Positions 44,851 to 53,533 of a DNA stretch of 64,000 nt are shown here, piece after piece; position 1 is the stretch's first letter, and each line of letters opens with the position of its first letter. The DNA lies in the NCBI RefSeq assembly GCF_004310865.1, contig NZ_SIXI01000003.1, positions 490,492 through 554,491 on the forward strand. Reading direction: 5' to 3'. The translations under genes and the position numbers were made by a program. Source of the stretch: Aquabacterium lacunae (GTDB lineage: Bacteria; Pseudomonadota; Gammaproteobacteria; Burkholderiales; Burkholderiaceae_C). The notes under the pieces were generated by a model. That model was not told where the DNA came from and did no database searches. It saw nothing but the letters and a program-made list of their open reading frames with translations.

Positions 44851-45671
44851 GGAGCCCCCTGGTCGGCGCCCGCAGGCGCCCTGGGCGCCTTGCCTGGCGC
44901 AGCCACCCGCTCGGCCAGCAGGCCTGCCGCCACGGCCGCGGCCACAGCCACCACAATGTGCAGCTTGAACGGCATGCCGTAGGCGGCCACAGCAGCCGTG
45001 CCCGCCAGCGCGGCGCTCAGGCCCGTGAGGCGATCTTTCACCAGCGTCACCAGCAAACCCAGCAGCGCCAGGGTGCCGGCAAAGCCCATGCCCCAGTGCA
45101 TGGGGATCTGGTCCGCAAACCACACCCCGGCACAGCAGGTCAGCACCCAGGTCGACCAGTTCACGGCAAACAGCCCCATGAAGTACGCCAGAGCGTCGGG
45201 GTGCCGCGCGTCGGCTGGGGGGCTCTGTCCATGGCGCTGCTGGGTGAGCACGTAACACAGGTCAGCACACAGGTAGCCCGCCAGCAGGCGCTGGCGCCAG
45301 GGCAGTGCCATCAGGTGGCGCCGCATCTGCACGCTGAAGATCACGAAGCGAAGGTTCACGCAAAGCGCCGTCAGCCAGATCACCCACAGTGGCGTGCCGG
45401 TCATCATCAGGGGCACGGCCGCCAGCTGGGCCCCGGCCGAAAACACCGTCAGGGCCATGGTCAGCGCCAGGGGCACGCTCAGGCCCCCTTTGACCATGGC
45501 CACCCCGGTGATCAGGGCCCAGGCCAGCATGCCCGGGGTCACGGCCCACATGTCGCGCATGCCGCGTCGGCACTCCGGATGGCGCCACAACGCGGGTGAC
45601 CACAGGCTCAGTGCGGCGTCCTCAGGCGGGCGCTGTGCCGGTGGCGTCTCCATGGCAGAAGGGGCATGCAT
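44847..45671 (-). CDS. azlC: AzlC-family branched-chain amino acid exporter
   Basis: A 274-residue membrane protein, the large exporter subunit. The AzlC block TPGMLAWALITGVAM and the repeated GAQLAAVPLMMTGTPLWVIWL helix are intact, as is ALCVNLRFVIFSVQMRRHL. Azl exporters relieve stress from leucine analogues or excess branched-chain amino acids. Start could be ATG 45671 or 45653; neither has a clear ribosome-binding site. No Lrp-type regulator is beside it. Confidence 0.86.
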   Translation of the reverse strand: MHAPSAMETPPAQRPPEDAALSLWSPALWRHPECRRGMRDMWAVTPGMLAWALITGVAMVKGGLSVPLALTMALTVFSAGAQLAAVPLMMTGTPLWVIWLTALCVNLRFVIFSVQMRRHLMALPWRQRLLAGYLCADLCYVLTQQRHGQSPPADARHPDALAYFMGLFAVNWSTWVLTCCAGVWFADQIPMHWGMGFAGTLALLGLLVTLVKDRLTGLSAALAGTAAVAAYGMPFKLHIVVAVAAAVAAGLLAERVAAPGKAPRAPAGADQGAP

Positions 45672-45716
45672 GCACCCGATTGTGCCCGCACGCCCCTGCC
45701 CCTCGCTCTGGCGAGG

Positions 45717-46154
45717 TCAGTGTTCGTCTTTGGCTTTCTTGCCGCCCTTGCCTTTGCCGGTGTCCTCAGCCTCGGAGGCGGCTTCTTCGCCGTCCACCAC
45801 CTCCTCACCCTCATCAGCGGCCGAGGGCTTGGGGGCCGCCTTCTTGGGTTTGGCGGGCGGCTCAGGCGGCGGACGTGGCACCACCGGCGCGATGCCGTCC
45901 AGCTTGTTCTCGCGCATGTACTCGTCCATCTCGCGCCACCCCCCGTGCACAGCCGATTTGTCGGCTTTGGGGTTCAGGGTGTAGCAGTCTTCGATGGCGC
46001 GCATGGCGTGCCGGCAGGCGCTGCCAATGGCCTTGGCCTCGGCCAGTGCGCGCTCCTGGGACTTGGCCGGGGTCTCGATGCCCAGCTGGTCACAGCCGCT
46101 CAGCATCAGCGCCACCGCCAGCGCCAACCCCTTGAAAATCGTTCGATCGTGCAT
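45717..46154 (-). CDS. Small putative lipoprotein
   Basis: A 145-residue predicted lipoprotein: signal peptide with LSGC lipobox (C21). The mature part starts with a short helical region with two cysteines (SACRHAMRAIEDCYTL, possibly a disulfide) and a tryptophan-containing repeat-like segment (GGWREMDEYMREN). The C-terminal half is Pro/Ala/Glu/Lys-rich and probably disordered (PPPEPPAKPKKAA, then an acidic run ending KKAKDEH). It follows the chemoreceptor-like gene by 13 bases on the same strand, so it may be the last gene of the chemosensory operon. Function not recognised. Confidence 0.72.
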   Translation of the reverse strand: MHDRTIFKGLALAVALMLSGCDQLGIETPAKSQERALAEAKAIGSACRHAMRAIEDCYTLNPKADKSAVHGGWREMDEYMRENKLDGIAPVVPRPPPEPPAKPKKAAPKPSAADEGEEVVDGEEAASEAEDTGKGKGGKKAKDEH

Positions 46155-46167
46155 GCGTTCGGTCAGG

Positions 46168-47448
46168 TCAGAAGAGCTCGATCTTCGGCCCTTCCGATTC
46201 GGCCAGCTCCAGCTTGGGGGCAGGGGCCTGACTCAGGGGCATCTCGACGTCGAGGTGGCGGATGCGCTCGACCTCGGCATGGGCCACTCTCTGCGAATGG
46301 GTGACGTAGTTGTTGGTCCAGCGCGCCATCAGTTCTTCCAGCTTTTCAGGCGGGGGCGGCGCCTTGCCACCCACCAGCTTGTACAGCGCGGCGCTGTGAT
46401 CTGACAGGCTGCCCAGGGCCGACTCCACCTGCTCCAGCACCTGGCGATTGATGTCCTGGAACTGCATGTTGCCCAGGGCATTGATGATGTCGGTGGTCAC
46501 CTCGCGCATGCCATCGTCCATGGTGCGAGACAGGTCCACCAGATAGGGCACGACCTCGGTGAGCTTCTGGCTGATCTCGCTGACATGCTGGGCCAGTTCG
46601 GTGAACTGGTCGTTGGCGCTGTCCGACTCCAGCTGCGAGGCCGACTCCAGCTCGCCATCGATGGCCAGGGCCACGGCGTTGATGCCTTCGGTGATCTGGC
46701 TGGCCGCTTCGGCCGTCTGAGCCGACAGGCGGCGCACTTCGGCCGCCACCACCTTGAAGCCTGCGCCTTCTGCACCGGCCCGGGCTGCTTCGATCGACGC
46801 GTTGATCGACAGCAGGTTGGTCTGACGAGAAATGTCGGCGATCATCACCGCCAGCGGTGTCAGGTGCCGAACCTGGTCGACCACCTTGCGGATGCGTTCC
46901 TGGTTCTGCTTGCGCGCCTCGACGAAGCTGCGCTGATGCTGGGTCAGCGACTGGAGGGCATCTCCATTGCGGCCGGCTTCGGTCAGCGAGCTTTGTGAGA
47001 GCACCTGCGAGCGCTGCACTGCGTTGTTGATCTGCTCCTGCAACTCGGCGCTGAGCCGGTGCACTCGGTTCAGCCGTTCGACCATCTCCAGCACGGCCGA
47101 CTCCGATGTCTTGATGGTCACGGTCACCTGTTTTTGCAGGATGGCGAAGCACTGCTCCAGCAGGCCCAGATCATCCGAGATGATGTCGGGCAGCGAGTCC
47201 CTGCGCGGCCACAGACGGATGCGGCTGAGCAGCAGGCCCATGGCCACACTGCCAAAAGCCAGGGGCACCACCACCCAGGGGTTGGCGCCGATCCACAGGT
47301 GGTTCACCAGGGCCACCACCGTGCCCCAGGCCAGCGCTGCCAGCCCCTGCATCAAGGCCATGCGCAGCCGACGCTGCCGGGCGAATTTCAGCTCGGCATC
47401 CAGCGGGCTTTCCTTCGCGCTGTCATGATCGGTCTCGACGCTGTCCAT
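46168..47448 (-). CDS. Short membrane receptor-like chemotaxis protein with CheZ-like motif
   Basis: A 426-residue protein. Two close membrane helices (about residues 33-75) leave almost no periplasmic loop, so no external sensor domain is visible. A coiled coil and a receptor-type tip follow ([23 protein letters not shown], quoted in part), then [20 protein letters not shown]. The far part, residues about 330-370, contains [19 protein letters not shown], which resembles the CheZ-type Q-D helix used to dephosphorylate CheY; this is inference. It is the last chemotaxis gene of the cluster, after a CheY gene. ATG 47448 has AGGGG upstream. Confidence 0.78.
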   Translation of the reverse strand: MDSVETDHDSAKESPLDAELKFARQRRLRMALMQGLAALAWGTVVALVNHLWIGANPWVVVPLAFGSVAMGLLLSRIRLWPRRDSLPDIISDDLGLLEQCFAILQKQVTVTIKTSESAVLEMVERLNRVHRLSAELQEQINNAVQRSQVLSQSSLTEAGRNGDALQSLTQHQRSFVEARKQNQERIRKVVDQVRHLTPLAVMIADISRQTNLLSINASIEAARAGAEGAGFKVVAAEVRRLSAQTAEAASQITEGINAVALAIDGELESASQLESDSANDQFTELAQHVSEISQKLTEVVPYLVDLSRTMDDGMREVTTDIINALGNMQFQDINRQVLEQVESALGSLSDHSAALYKLVGGKAPPPPEKLEELMARWTNNYVTHSQRVAHAEVERIRHLDVEMPLSQAPAPKLELAESEGPKIELF

Positions 47449-47465
47449 GTGACACCCCTTCCGCC

Positions 47466-47831
47466 TCATGCACCCGGCAAGACTTGCTTGACGACCTTGA
47501 GCAAATCCGTGCCCGATACCGGCTTGACCAGCCATCCCGTGGCCCCCAAGCGCTTGGCTTCGTCCCGCTTGACCTGCTGACTTTCTGTCGTCAGGGCCAG
47601 GATGGGCGTGAAGCGCAGCACCTTGCGGGCTTCCGAGATCAAGGTCAGGCCGTCCATCTTCGGCATGTTGATGTCGGTGATGATCAGGTCAGGCTTCAAT
47701 CCGGCTTTCAGCTTGGCCATGGCCTGCTCGCCATCGCCCGCCGTGTCCACCTTGAAGCCCCCGATCTCCAGCGTGCTCTTCAACGACATCAGCATCGTCG
47801 TTGAATCATCTACCAGGAATACTGATTTCAT
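47466..47831 (-). CDS. CheY-like single-domain response regulator (second copy)
   Basis: A 121-residue receiver. Acidic pocket D8/D9 (LVDDSTTM), phospho-acceptor Asp in [11 protein letters not shown], the Thr of ALTTESQ and the Lys of LVKPVSGTD are all present. It has no output domain. It resembles receivers of the CheY/PilH sort that bind motor or pilus partners. It sits 17 bases before the receptor-like gene and 42 bases after the STAS-like gene in the chemosensory cluster. Confidence 0.93.
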   Translation of the reverse strand: MKSVFLVDDSTTMLMSLKSTLEIGGFKVDTAGDGEQAMAKLKAGLKPDLIITDINMPKMDGLTLISEARKVLRFTPILALTTESQQVKRDEAKRLGATGWLVKPVSGTDLLKVVKQVLPGA

Positions 47832-47873
47832 GATCTCTGTCCTCACCCAAGGCGCCAACCTGTCACGTTAAGT

Positions 47874-48122
47874 TCAAGCGGCTTGCGCCTGTTCGGCCCG
47901 TACTTTCAGTGCAGCCGCCAGCAAGGGGTCTGCAATCTCACCCAGAATCCGGGGCTGCACCGCCAGCAGGACCTGGAAGACCGCGGCGTGCAGGTGCTGG
48001 CACTTGCTCAGGTTAACGGCCGGACTGGGGTGATTCTTGAGCCACTGCAGCAAGGTTTCCGCGTCTTCGACCGACACCACACCCTCCAGGGCGGCATGCT
48101 TTTTGAGGTATCGAATGCCCAT
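47874..48122 (-). CDS. STAS-like domain protein
   Basis: An 82-residue protein with an alternating strand-helix pattern like STAS domains. The core VNLSKCQHLHAAVFQVLLA resembles the anti-sigma-factor antagonist strand, but the phosphorylatable Ser/Thr position is not obvious (Cys/Gln/His follow). STAS proteins bind partner switch kinases or chemosensory proteins in some clusters. Start ATG 48122 overlaps the cheA stop by one base (TGATG), which indicates coupling; GTG 48125 is an alternative. Role unknown. Confidence 0.6.
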   Translation of the reverse strand: MGIRYLKKHAALEGVVSVEDAETLLQWLKNHPSPAVNLSKCQHLHAAVFQVLLAVQPRILGEIADPLLAAALKVRAEQAQAA

Positions 48123-50515
48123 CACAGCAACTCCTTGGGGTTGAGGACCATCAGCACGCTGCCGTCGCCCATCAGGGCTGTGCCTGCGAAGCCCGTCAGG
48201 CCCGACAGCACGCCCTCCAGGGGCTTGAGGATGATGTCGCTGGCGCCGTGGAACTGGTCCACCAGCAAGCCGACGTGCTCACCCAGCAGGCGCACCACCA
48301 GCACGGCGGTTTCGCCCTCTTCATTGATCTGGGCCGGCTCATCCAGGGCCAGCAGCTCGTGCAGCGACTTCAGCGGCACGATGCGGCCCCGCAGCACGGT
48401 GGTGCTGGCCTGCTTGAACTTGTGGATGTCATCGACGTGCACGCGCACAGTCTCCACGATCATGTCCATGGGCACACCGAACCGGCGACCACCCACCTCG
48501 ATGATCATGACATTCGTCACGGCCATCGACAGCGGCAGCGACAGCCGGATGGTGGTGCCCTTGCCGTGCACGCTGCTGAGCTGGACCGTGCCGTTGATGC
48601 GCTCGACAGCCGTGCGAACCACGTCCATGCCCACACCGCGGCCCGACAGGTCCGAGATCTGTTCGGCCGTCGAGAAGCCCGGCAGGAAGATCAGCTGCAC
48701 GGCCTCGTGGTCGGTGAGCGAATGCGCCTTATCGGCCGGGATCAACCCACGTTCAACCGCCTTGTTGCGGATGCGGTTCGGGTCGATGCCCGCACCGTCG
48801 TCGATGATCTCGATGATCACCCGATCCGACTCCTGACGGGCCAGCACCTTGATCGAGCCCTGCGCCTGCTTGCCTGCAGCCCGCCGCGCTTCAGGCATCT
48901 CGATGCCGTGGTCGAGGCTGTTGCGCAAGATGTGGATCAGCGGGTCGGCCAGTGCTTCGATCACATTCTTGTCGGCCTCGGTCTCTTCGCCTTCGATCTC
49001 CAGGCTCACGTCCTTGCCCAGCTTCTTCGAGATGTCGCGCACCAGGCGACCGAAGCGCTGGAACACCGTGCCCACAGGCAGCATGCGCACCTGCATGATG
49101 GCGTGCTGCATGTCTTCTGCAATGCGGTTGATCACGGCGTATTGCGCCTTGATCTCTCGGGCCAGTTCCCTTTGCTGGAACACCTGCTCGGCGCGCTGCG
49201 CCAGGTAAGGCAAGGCGTTCTTGGCCACCACCATTTCGCCGATCAGGTCCATCAGTCGGTCGATCTTTTCCTGCCCCACCTTCAGCACCTTCTGGTTGCC
49301 GTGGTGGTTGCCCTCTTCGCCGCTGCCCAGCCCGGATTTTCGAGCCCCGGCATCACCGCCGCCCGCACCCGCAGTGGCGGCAAGATCGGCACCGCCACCC
49401 ACCGGCGGATTCTGCTGGGCCCAGGTGGCCACCTGCGCTGCAGAGGCCTGGGGTGGCATGGCAGTCAGCGACGCCAACTGCTGCAGGGCATCGTCATCGC
49501 TCAGGCTGGACAGCAAGCCGCTCAGCGCACGGCGCACAGCCGCGAGCGTGCCCAATCCCAGGCCGGGACGCTTGAGCAGCATGATCTGGTCGTTCCACAA
49601 CTGCAGCACACGCTTGCGTGCCACTTCACGCACACGCGCCTGCGGATCCTGCACCGGCTCAGCCGCCGCGGGCTCGGCTGGGGTGGAGCTCGCCAAATCG
49701 ACCGCCATTGGCACATGGCGGGGATGCTCGGCCAGCACCAGGCAGTCCACCTGCTCCGGCACATAGCGGAAGTGCTCCTGCACGTAGGCCAGAGGGGCAT
49801 CGCACACCAGCACGAAATCGAGGTTGCAGCGGTAGCAGTCCAGCGCATCAGTGGCCGGCCAGGGCTCCACGGTGGCCACGTCCAGGTGCACCAGGCCCGG
49901 TGTCAGCTTGACAAGGTTCCAGGGGTCTTCGCCCTTGAAGAAGCATTCCGGCTCAGGGCGGTAACGCACCGCCACCGCCTGAGGGTGCTGCGTTTCGAGA
50001 GCCTCGGGCCAGCGATCGGCCCAGTCGGGCCGAGGTGCTGCAGCGGGCATGGTAGCCACCGGCTCACTGGCAGCCGTGGACATGGACGCAGAAGCCACCA
50101 TGGATGCTGCCACCTTGGCCGCCGAGCCATCGAGGTGAGCGCGCAGGCTGGCGGCCAAAGCCTGAGACCGGCCGTCGGCTGCCGGGTCGATGCTGCCCTT
50201 GGCCTCGATCTCATCGACCATCAGGGCCGTGAAGTCCATGGCCTCCAGCAGCGCATCGGCGATCTGGTCGTTGTAGCTCAGCGTCTGGTTGCGCACACGG
50301 TCGAGCAGGTCTTCGCCCGCATGGACCACCCGCTCCAGCGGCTTGAACTCGAACAGCCCGCAATTGCCTTTGAGCGTGTGCACCAGGCGGAACAGGTCGT
50401 TGAGCAGCTCACCATTGGTCGGATCCTTCTCCACCTGCAGCAGCCGCTGGCCAATGCCCTCCAGGCACTCGCGGGCCTCCAGGATGAACTGATCCAGCAG
50501 TTCGGTCTGGTTCAT
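48122..50515 (-). CDS. cheA: Chemotaxis histidine kinase CheA
   Basis: A 797-residue kinase. The P1 phosphotransfer domain has the phospho-accepting His46 (LVHTLKGNCGLFEF). A long middle region (about 145-390) contains a P2-like segment (YRPEPECFFKGEDPW) instead of the standard CheY-docking domain. The P3 dimer helix (VLKVGQEKIDRLMDLIGEMVV), the ATPase (HILRNSLDHGIEMPEAR, DDGAGID, GRGVGMDVV) and the C-terminal CheW-like P5 follow. The P2-like form is common in non-flagellar or alternative-function clusters. ATG overlaps the preceding receiver by four bases. Confidence 0.95.
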   Translation of the reverse strand: MNQTELLDQFILEARECLEGIGQRLLQVEKDPTNGELLNDLFRLVHTLKGNCGLFEFKPLERVVHAGEDLLDRVRNQTLSYNDQIADALLEAMDFTALMVDEIEAKGSIDPAADGRSQALAASLRAHLDGSAAKVAASMVASASMSTAASEPVATMPAAAPRPDWADRWPEALETQHPQAVAVRYRPEPECFFKGEDPWNLVKLTPGLVHLDVATVEPWPATDALDCYRCNLDFVLVCDAPLAYVQEHFRYVPEQVDCLVLAEHPRHVPMAVDLASSTPAEPAAAEPVQDPQARVREVARKRVLQLWNDQIMLLKRPGLGLGTLAAVRRALSGLLSSLSDDDALQQLASLTAMPPQASAAQVATWAQQNPPVGGGADLAATAGAGGGDAGARKSGLGSGEEGNHHGNQKVLKVGQEKIDRLMDLIGEMVVAKNALPYLAQRAEQVFQQRELAREIKAQYAVINRIAEDMQHAIMQVRMLPVGTVFQRFGRLVRDISKKLGKDVSLEIEGEETEADKNVIEALADPLIHILRNSLDHGIEMPEARRAAGKQAQGSIKVLARQESDRVIIEIIDDGAGIDPNRIRNKAVERGLIPADKAHSLTDHEAVQLIFLPGFSTAEQISDLSGRGVGMDVVRTAVERINGTVQLSSVHGKGTTIRLSLPLSMAVTNVMIIEVGGRRFGVPMDMIVETVRVHVDDIHKFKQASTTVLRGRIVPLKSLHELLALDEPAQINEEGETAVLVVRLLGEHVGLLVDQFHGASDIILKPLEGVLSGLTGFAGTALMGDGSVLMVLNPKELL

Positions 50516-50928
50516 GCACTCACTCCTTCCGCGGCCTTCAGCGCGGCATCGCCATCACCCAGCAACAGGGCGGCGGTCAGCACCAGCTCCTGCGGCTTGG
50601 CCGGCTTGATCAGGTAACAGTTGGCACCGGCATCCTGTGCCGCTGTGGCGTCCTGCACCTGGGCCTCGGTCGAGACCATCATCACCGGGGCCTGGGGCAC
50701 ATCCTGCAGCTTTCGCAACTCGCGCACAAAGCTGTAGCCATCCATCTTGGGCATGTTGATGTCCACCACGAACAGGTCAAAGGGCTGATCGGCCGACAAG
50801 GCATGCACCTTTTCCAGCGCTTCCAGGCCATTGATCGCTTCTTCGATCTGCCAGCCGGCATCCCCCAGGATCTTGCGGTGGTACATGCGCACCGTGGCTG
50901 CGTCGTCGACAACAAGAATTCGGCTCAT
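50512..50928 (-). CDS. CheY-like single-domain response regulator (first copy)
   Basis: A 138-residue receiver. LVVDDAATVRMYHRKIL holds the acidic pocket, [15 protein letters not shown] the phospho-acceptor, MVSTEAQ the Thr/Ser switch and LIKPAKPQE the Lys. It ends with a short tail (LGDGDAALKAAEGVSA). It overlaps both cheR (upstream) and cheA (downstream) by four bases, so it is a direct partner of this CheA. Which of the two receivers controls the output cannot be told. Confidence 0.94.
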   Translation of the reverse strand: MSRILVVDDAATVRMYHRKILGDAGWQIEEAINGLEALEKVHALSADQPFDLFVVDINMPKMDGYSFVRELRKLQDVPQAPVMMVSTEAQVQDATAAQDAGANCYLIKPAKPQELVLTAALLLGDGDAALKAAEGVSA

Positions 50929-51788
50929 GCTCCCCCCTCCATCGGCTTCTGATAGACCATGGCGTCGGGGAAGCGACGCACGGCAAACAGTGATGAGATG
51001 CGGCTCATGGATTCCGAATGCCCCAGGCAGACAAAGCCGCCGGGCCGCAGGGCATCGAACATGGCCTCAGCCGCCATGCGGCGCGAGAGGTCATCGAAAT
51101 AGATCAGCAGGTTGCGACAGAAGATGATGTCGATGTCGCGGAACTTGCGCGTGTCATTGACCTCGCTGAGGTTCACGCGGCTGAACTCCACCGCATCGAC
51201 CAGATCGCGCGAGATCAGCCATTGCCCGTCCTTCTGCTCGGTGAAGTACTTGGCCAGGTAGGGCTTGGGCAGGTTGGCCACCGAACGGGGCGTGTACAAG
51301 CCCCTCTGCGCCGACTGCAGCACCTGCGTGTCGATGTCCGACGACAGGATCTCCACGTCGTAGTCATTGATGCGCGGCCAACGCTCGAGCAGGTAGATCG
51401 CGATCGAATACGGCTCTTCGCCCGTGGACGAAGGAATGGACCAGATGCGGATGCGCTGCCCGGCCCTGCGCCGCGATGCCACCTCGTCCATCATGCTGTT
51501 GACCAGGCACTCGAACTGGTACTGCTCGCGAAAGAAGTAGGTCTCATTGACCGTCATCGCGTTGACCAGCGCCTGCATCTCCTCGCCCTTCGACTCGAAG
51601 CGCAAGCCCACGAAGTACTGCCTGAAATTGTCGGAACCGGTGGCTTCGATGCGTTCGATCAGACGCTTGTCAACGAAGTAGCGTTTGCTGTCGTCGAACT
51701 GGATGCCTGTCTTGCGGTAGAAGAACTCGCGGAACTTCTGAAAGTCCGCGTCCGTGATCACCGGTGTTTCCAGCGCGGCGGTTCTCAT
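50925..51788 (-). CDS. cheR: Chemoreceptor glutamate methyltransferase CheR
   Basis: A 287-residue S-adenosylmethionine-dependent methyltransferase that methylates receptor glutamates. The N-terminal helical domain (DFQKFREFFYRKTGIQFD) is followed by the SAM domain: RIWSIPSSTGEEPYSIA, SSDIDTQVLQ, FCRNLLIYFD and FVCLGHSES. In most CheRs the motif reads W-S-A-x-C-S-x-G; here it is WSIPSSTGEE, with Pro-Ser in place of Ala-x-Cys, a mild change. Overlaps the HEAT gene and the receiver by four bases each. Confidence 0.94.
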   Translation of the reverse strand: MRTAALETPVITDADFQKFREFFYRKTGIQFDDSKRYFVDKRLIERIEATGSDNFRQYFVGLRFESKGEEMQALVNAMTVNETYFFREQYQFECLVNSMMDEVASRRRAGQRIRIWSIPSSTGEEPYSIAIYLLERWPRINDYDVEILSSDIDTQVLQSAQRGLYTPRSVANLPKPYLAKYFTEQKDGQWLISRDLVDAVEFSRVNLSEVNDTRKFRDIDIIFCRNLLIYFDDLSRRMAAEAMFDALRPGGFVCLGHSESMSRISSLFAVRRFPDAMVYQKPMEGGA

Positions 51789-52411
51789 GATCCCTGAATC
51801 CTTTGTTCGGCCAGGTCGGCCGCAAACCCGATGAAGGGGTCGCCACCGAAGCGCGAGCGCGCGCTCTGAATCGCAGGTCGCAGGCTTTCGCTGCCCACTT
51901 CCGCAGCCACTTCCAGCGCTGCGGCGACCACGTTCACATGCACATCGTTTTTCAACGAATGGCTCAGCCAGTCCACCACGCGCGGGTGCTTGAGGTCACC
52001 CAGCAGGTTCACCGTGAAGATGCGCACGTCCACATCGGCATCCCTGAGCAGGCCATCGATGCTGCCCCCCACGTCATCGGGCAGGCCCGACAAAGTCTCG
52101 ATCGCGCCATTGCGCAGGTTCGGGTCTTCCGAGCGCAGCAAGGGCAACAAGCCCTGCACCACGGCCTGCCCCCCCACCTGGCTCAACGTGGTGAACATCA
52201 CCTCGCGCACCGACAGGTCACGCTCCTGAGGCAAGGCCTCGCACAGCGGGGCCATCAGGTCGGGGTGCTGCACCAGGTCACGCGCCGCCCAGCGCCGCGT
52301 GCTCACGTCCGGGTCGTTCAGCTGTTCGAGCAGGCCCTGCCCATCCCGGCCGTAGTCCCTTGCCGCGATCTTGCGCAGTCCGACATTCTCCGAAATCTTC
52401 TTGAGGCCCAT
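51785..52411 (-). CDS. HEAT-repeat protein of the chemosensory cluster
   Basis: A 208-residue soluble protein built of HEAT/Armadillo-like helical repeats: LLEQLNDPDVSTRRWAARDL, LSVREVMFTTLSQVG, LLPLLRSEDPNLRNGAIETL, DADVDVRIFTVNLLGDL, HVNVVAAALEVAAEVG. Such repeats form a curved scaffold for protein binding. It lies between cheB and cheR and is coupled to cheR by a four-base overlap. I know of no HEAT protein with a defined role in chemotaxis; one is recorded near a Myxococcus chemosensory system. Start ATG 52411 (MGLKK) follows GGAG at a long distance; a TTG two codons upstream is less likely. Confidence 0.82.
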   Translation of the reverse strand: MGLKKISENVGLRKIAARDYGRDGQGLLEQLNDPDVSTRRWAARDLVQHPDLMAPLCEALPQERDLSVREVMFTTLSQVGGQAVVQGLLPLLRSEDPNLRNGAIETLSGLPDDVGGSIDGLLRDADVDVRIFTVNLLGDLKHPRVVDWLSHSLKNDVHVNVVAAALEVAAEVGSESLRPAIQSARSRFGGDPFIGFAADLAEQRIQGS

Positions 52412-52426
52412 TTGCAATGCTCCGGT

Positions 52427-53509
52427 TCAACCCAGCCAGCTTTGCAGCTGCTCGGCGATGTCACTCGAAGGAAGTACCACCGAAGCACCCCCTTTCTGAA
52501 TCAGCTCATGAGGCATGCCGAACACCACACACGACGCTTGTGATTCGGCGATCGTGCGCGAGCCCTGCCGGTGCATGCGCGACATCTGCTCGGCGCCATC
52601 GTTGCCCATGCCCGTGAGCAGCACGCCCACCATCTTGTCGGGCTTGTAGAGCTTCATGGCGCTTTCCACCAGCACATCCACCGACGGGTGCCAGGGGTGT
52701 CCTGGCGTCTCGGGCTTGGGCATCACCGTGGGGCGCCCCAGACGCTCGGCGATCACCACATCGCCCCCACCTCGGCCGATGTACACATTCCCCGGCTCCA
52801 GGGGGCACGGTGCGGTCACCTCGCGCACGCGCAGGTTGCACAGCCGGTCCATGCGCTGTGCGAAGGCATTCGTGAAATTGGGCGGCATGTGCTGCGCCAC
52901 CACGATCGGCCACGGAAAGGAGGCCGGCAGGGGGGGCAGAATGTCTTCCAGGGTGCGGGGCCCGCCGGTCGACACGCCAATCAGCACCACACCCGTGGTG
53001 CCCAGCACGGCGGGTCGCGGGGCCAACGCGCCAGGAGAGCCTGACGATCGAGCTGGAGCAGGCGTCGGACTTGGCGGGCGCGAGGCCCCCATGGGCCGCC
53101 GCTTGGCCGACAGTGCAGGTCGAGCGCGCAAGGCCGCCTTCACCTTCTCCAGCAACTGCACCTTGATGTCATCGATGGTCAGCGAGATCGTGCCGCCCGG
53201 CTTGGTGATGAAGTCCACCGCGCCCAGTGCCAGCGCCTCGAAGGTGGCCAGGGCCCCTTGCTCGGTCAGCGAAGACACCATCACCACAGGCGTGGGCCGC
53301 GCCGACATGATCAGCGACAACGCCGTCAAGCCATCCATCTCTGGCATGTTGATGTCCAGCGTGATCGCATCGGGCAACCAGGCCATCAGCTCCGACACCG
53401 CCTCGGCCCCGGTGCGGGCCGTTTTCACTTCATAGCCGGCCCCCTCCAGCACCTGCACCAGCAGGCGCCGCATCAGGGCCGAATCGTCCACCACCAGCAC
53501 CCGTGCCAT
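52427..53509 (-). CDS. cheB: Chemoreceptor methylesterase CheB
   Basis: A 360-residue response-regulator esterase. Receiver: LVVDDSALMRRLLVQVL and ITLDINMPEMDG. A linker rich in Pro/Ser follows (about 140-175). The esterase domain has the triad Ser of GVSTGG, His of AQHMPPNFT and Asp of TGMGNDGA. It demethylates or deamidates receptor glutamates. Start is ATG 53509; a TTG two codons earlier is listed as possible. CheB and CheR together mean at least one receptor is methylated; no cheD is present. Confidence 0.95.
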   Translation of the reverse strand: MARVLVVDDSALMRRLLVQVLEGAGYEVKTARTGAEAVSELMAWLPDAITLDINMPEMDGLTALSLIMSARPTPVVMVSSLTEQGALATFEALALGAVDFITKPGGTISLTIDDIKVQLLEKVKAALRARPALSAKRRPMGASRPPSPTPAPARSSGSPGALAPRPAVLGTTGVVLIGVSTGGPRTLEDILPPLPASFPWPIVVAQHMPPNFTNAFAQRMDRLCNLRVREVTAPCPLEPGNVYIGRGGGDVVIAERLGRPTVMPKPETPGHPWHPSVDVLVESAMKLYKPDKMVGVLLTGMGNDGAEQMSRMHRQGSRTIAESQASCVVFGMPHELIQKGGASVVLPSSDIAEQLQSWLG

Positions 53510-53533
53510 GGTCAATCGCCTCCCGAGGGTGCA

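Noticed and set aside
48248..50617. A 789-codon plus-strand frame over cheA
   Set aside because: Antisense to a clear cheA with every catalytic motif; no start signal or family resemblance.
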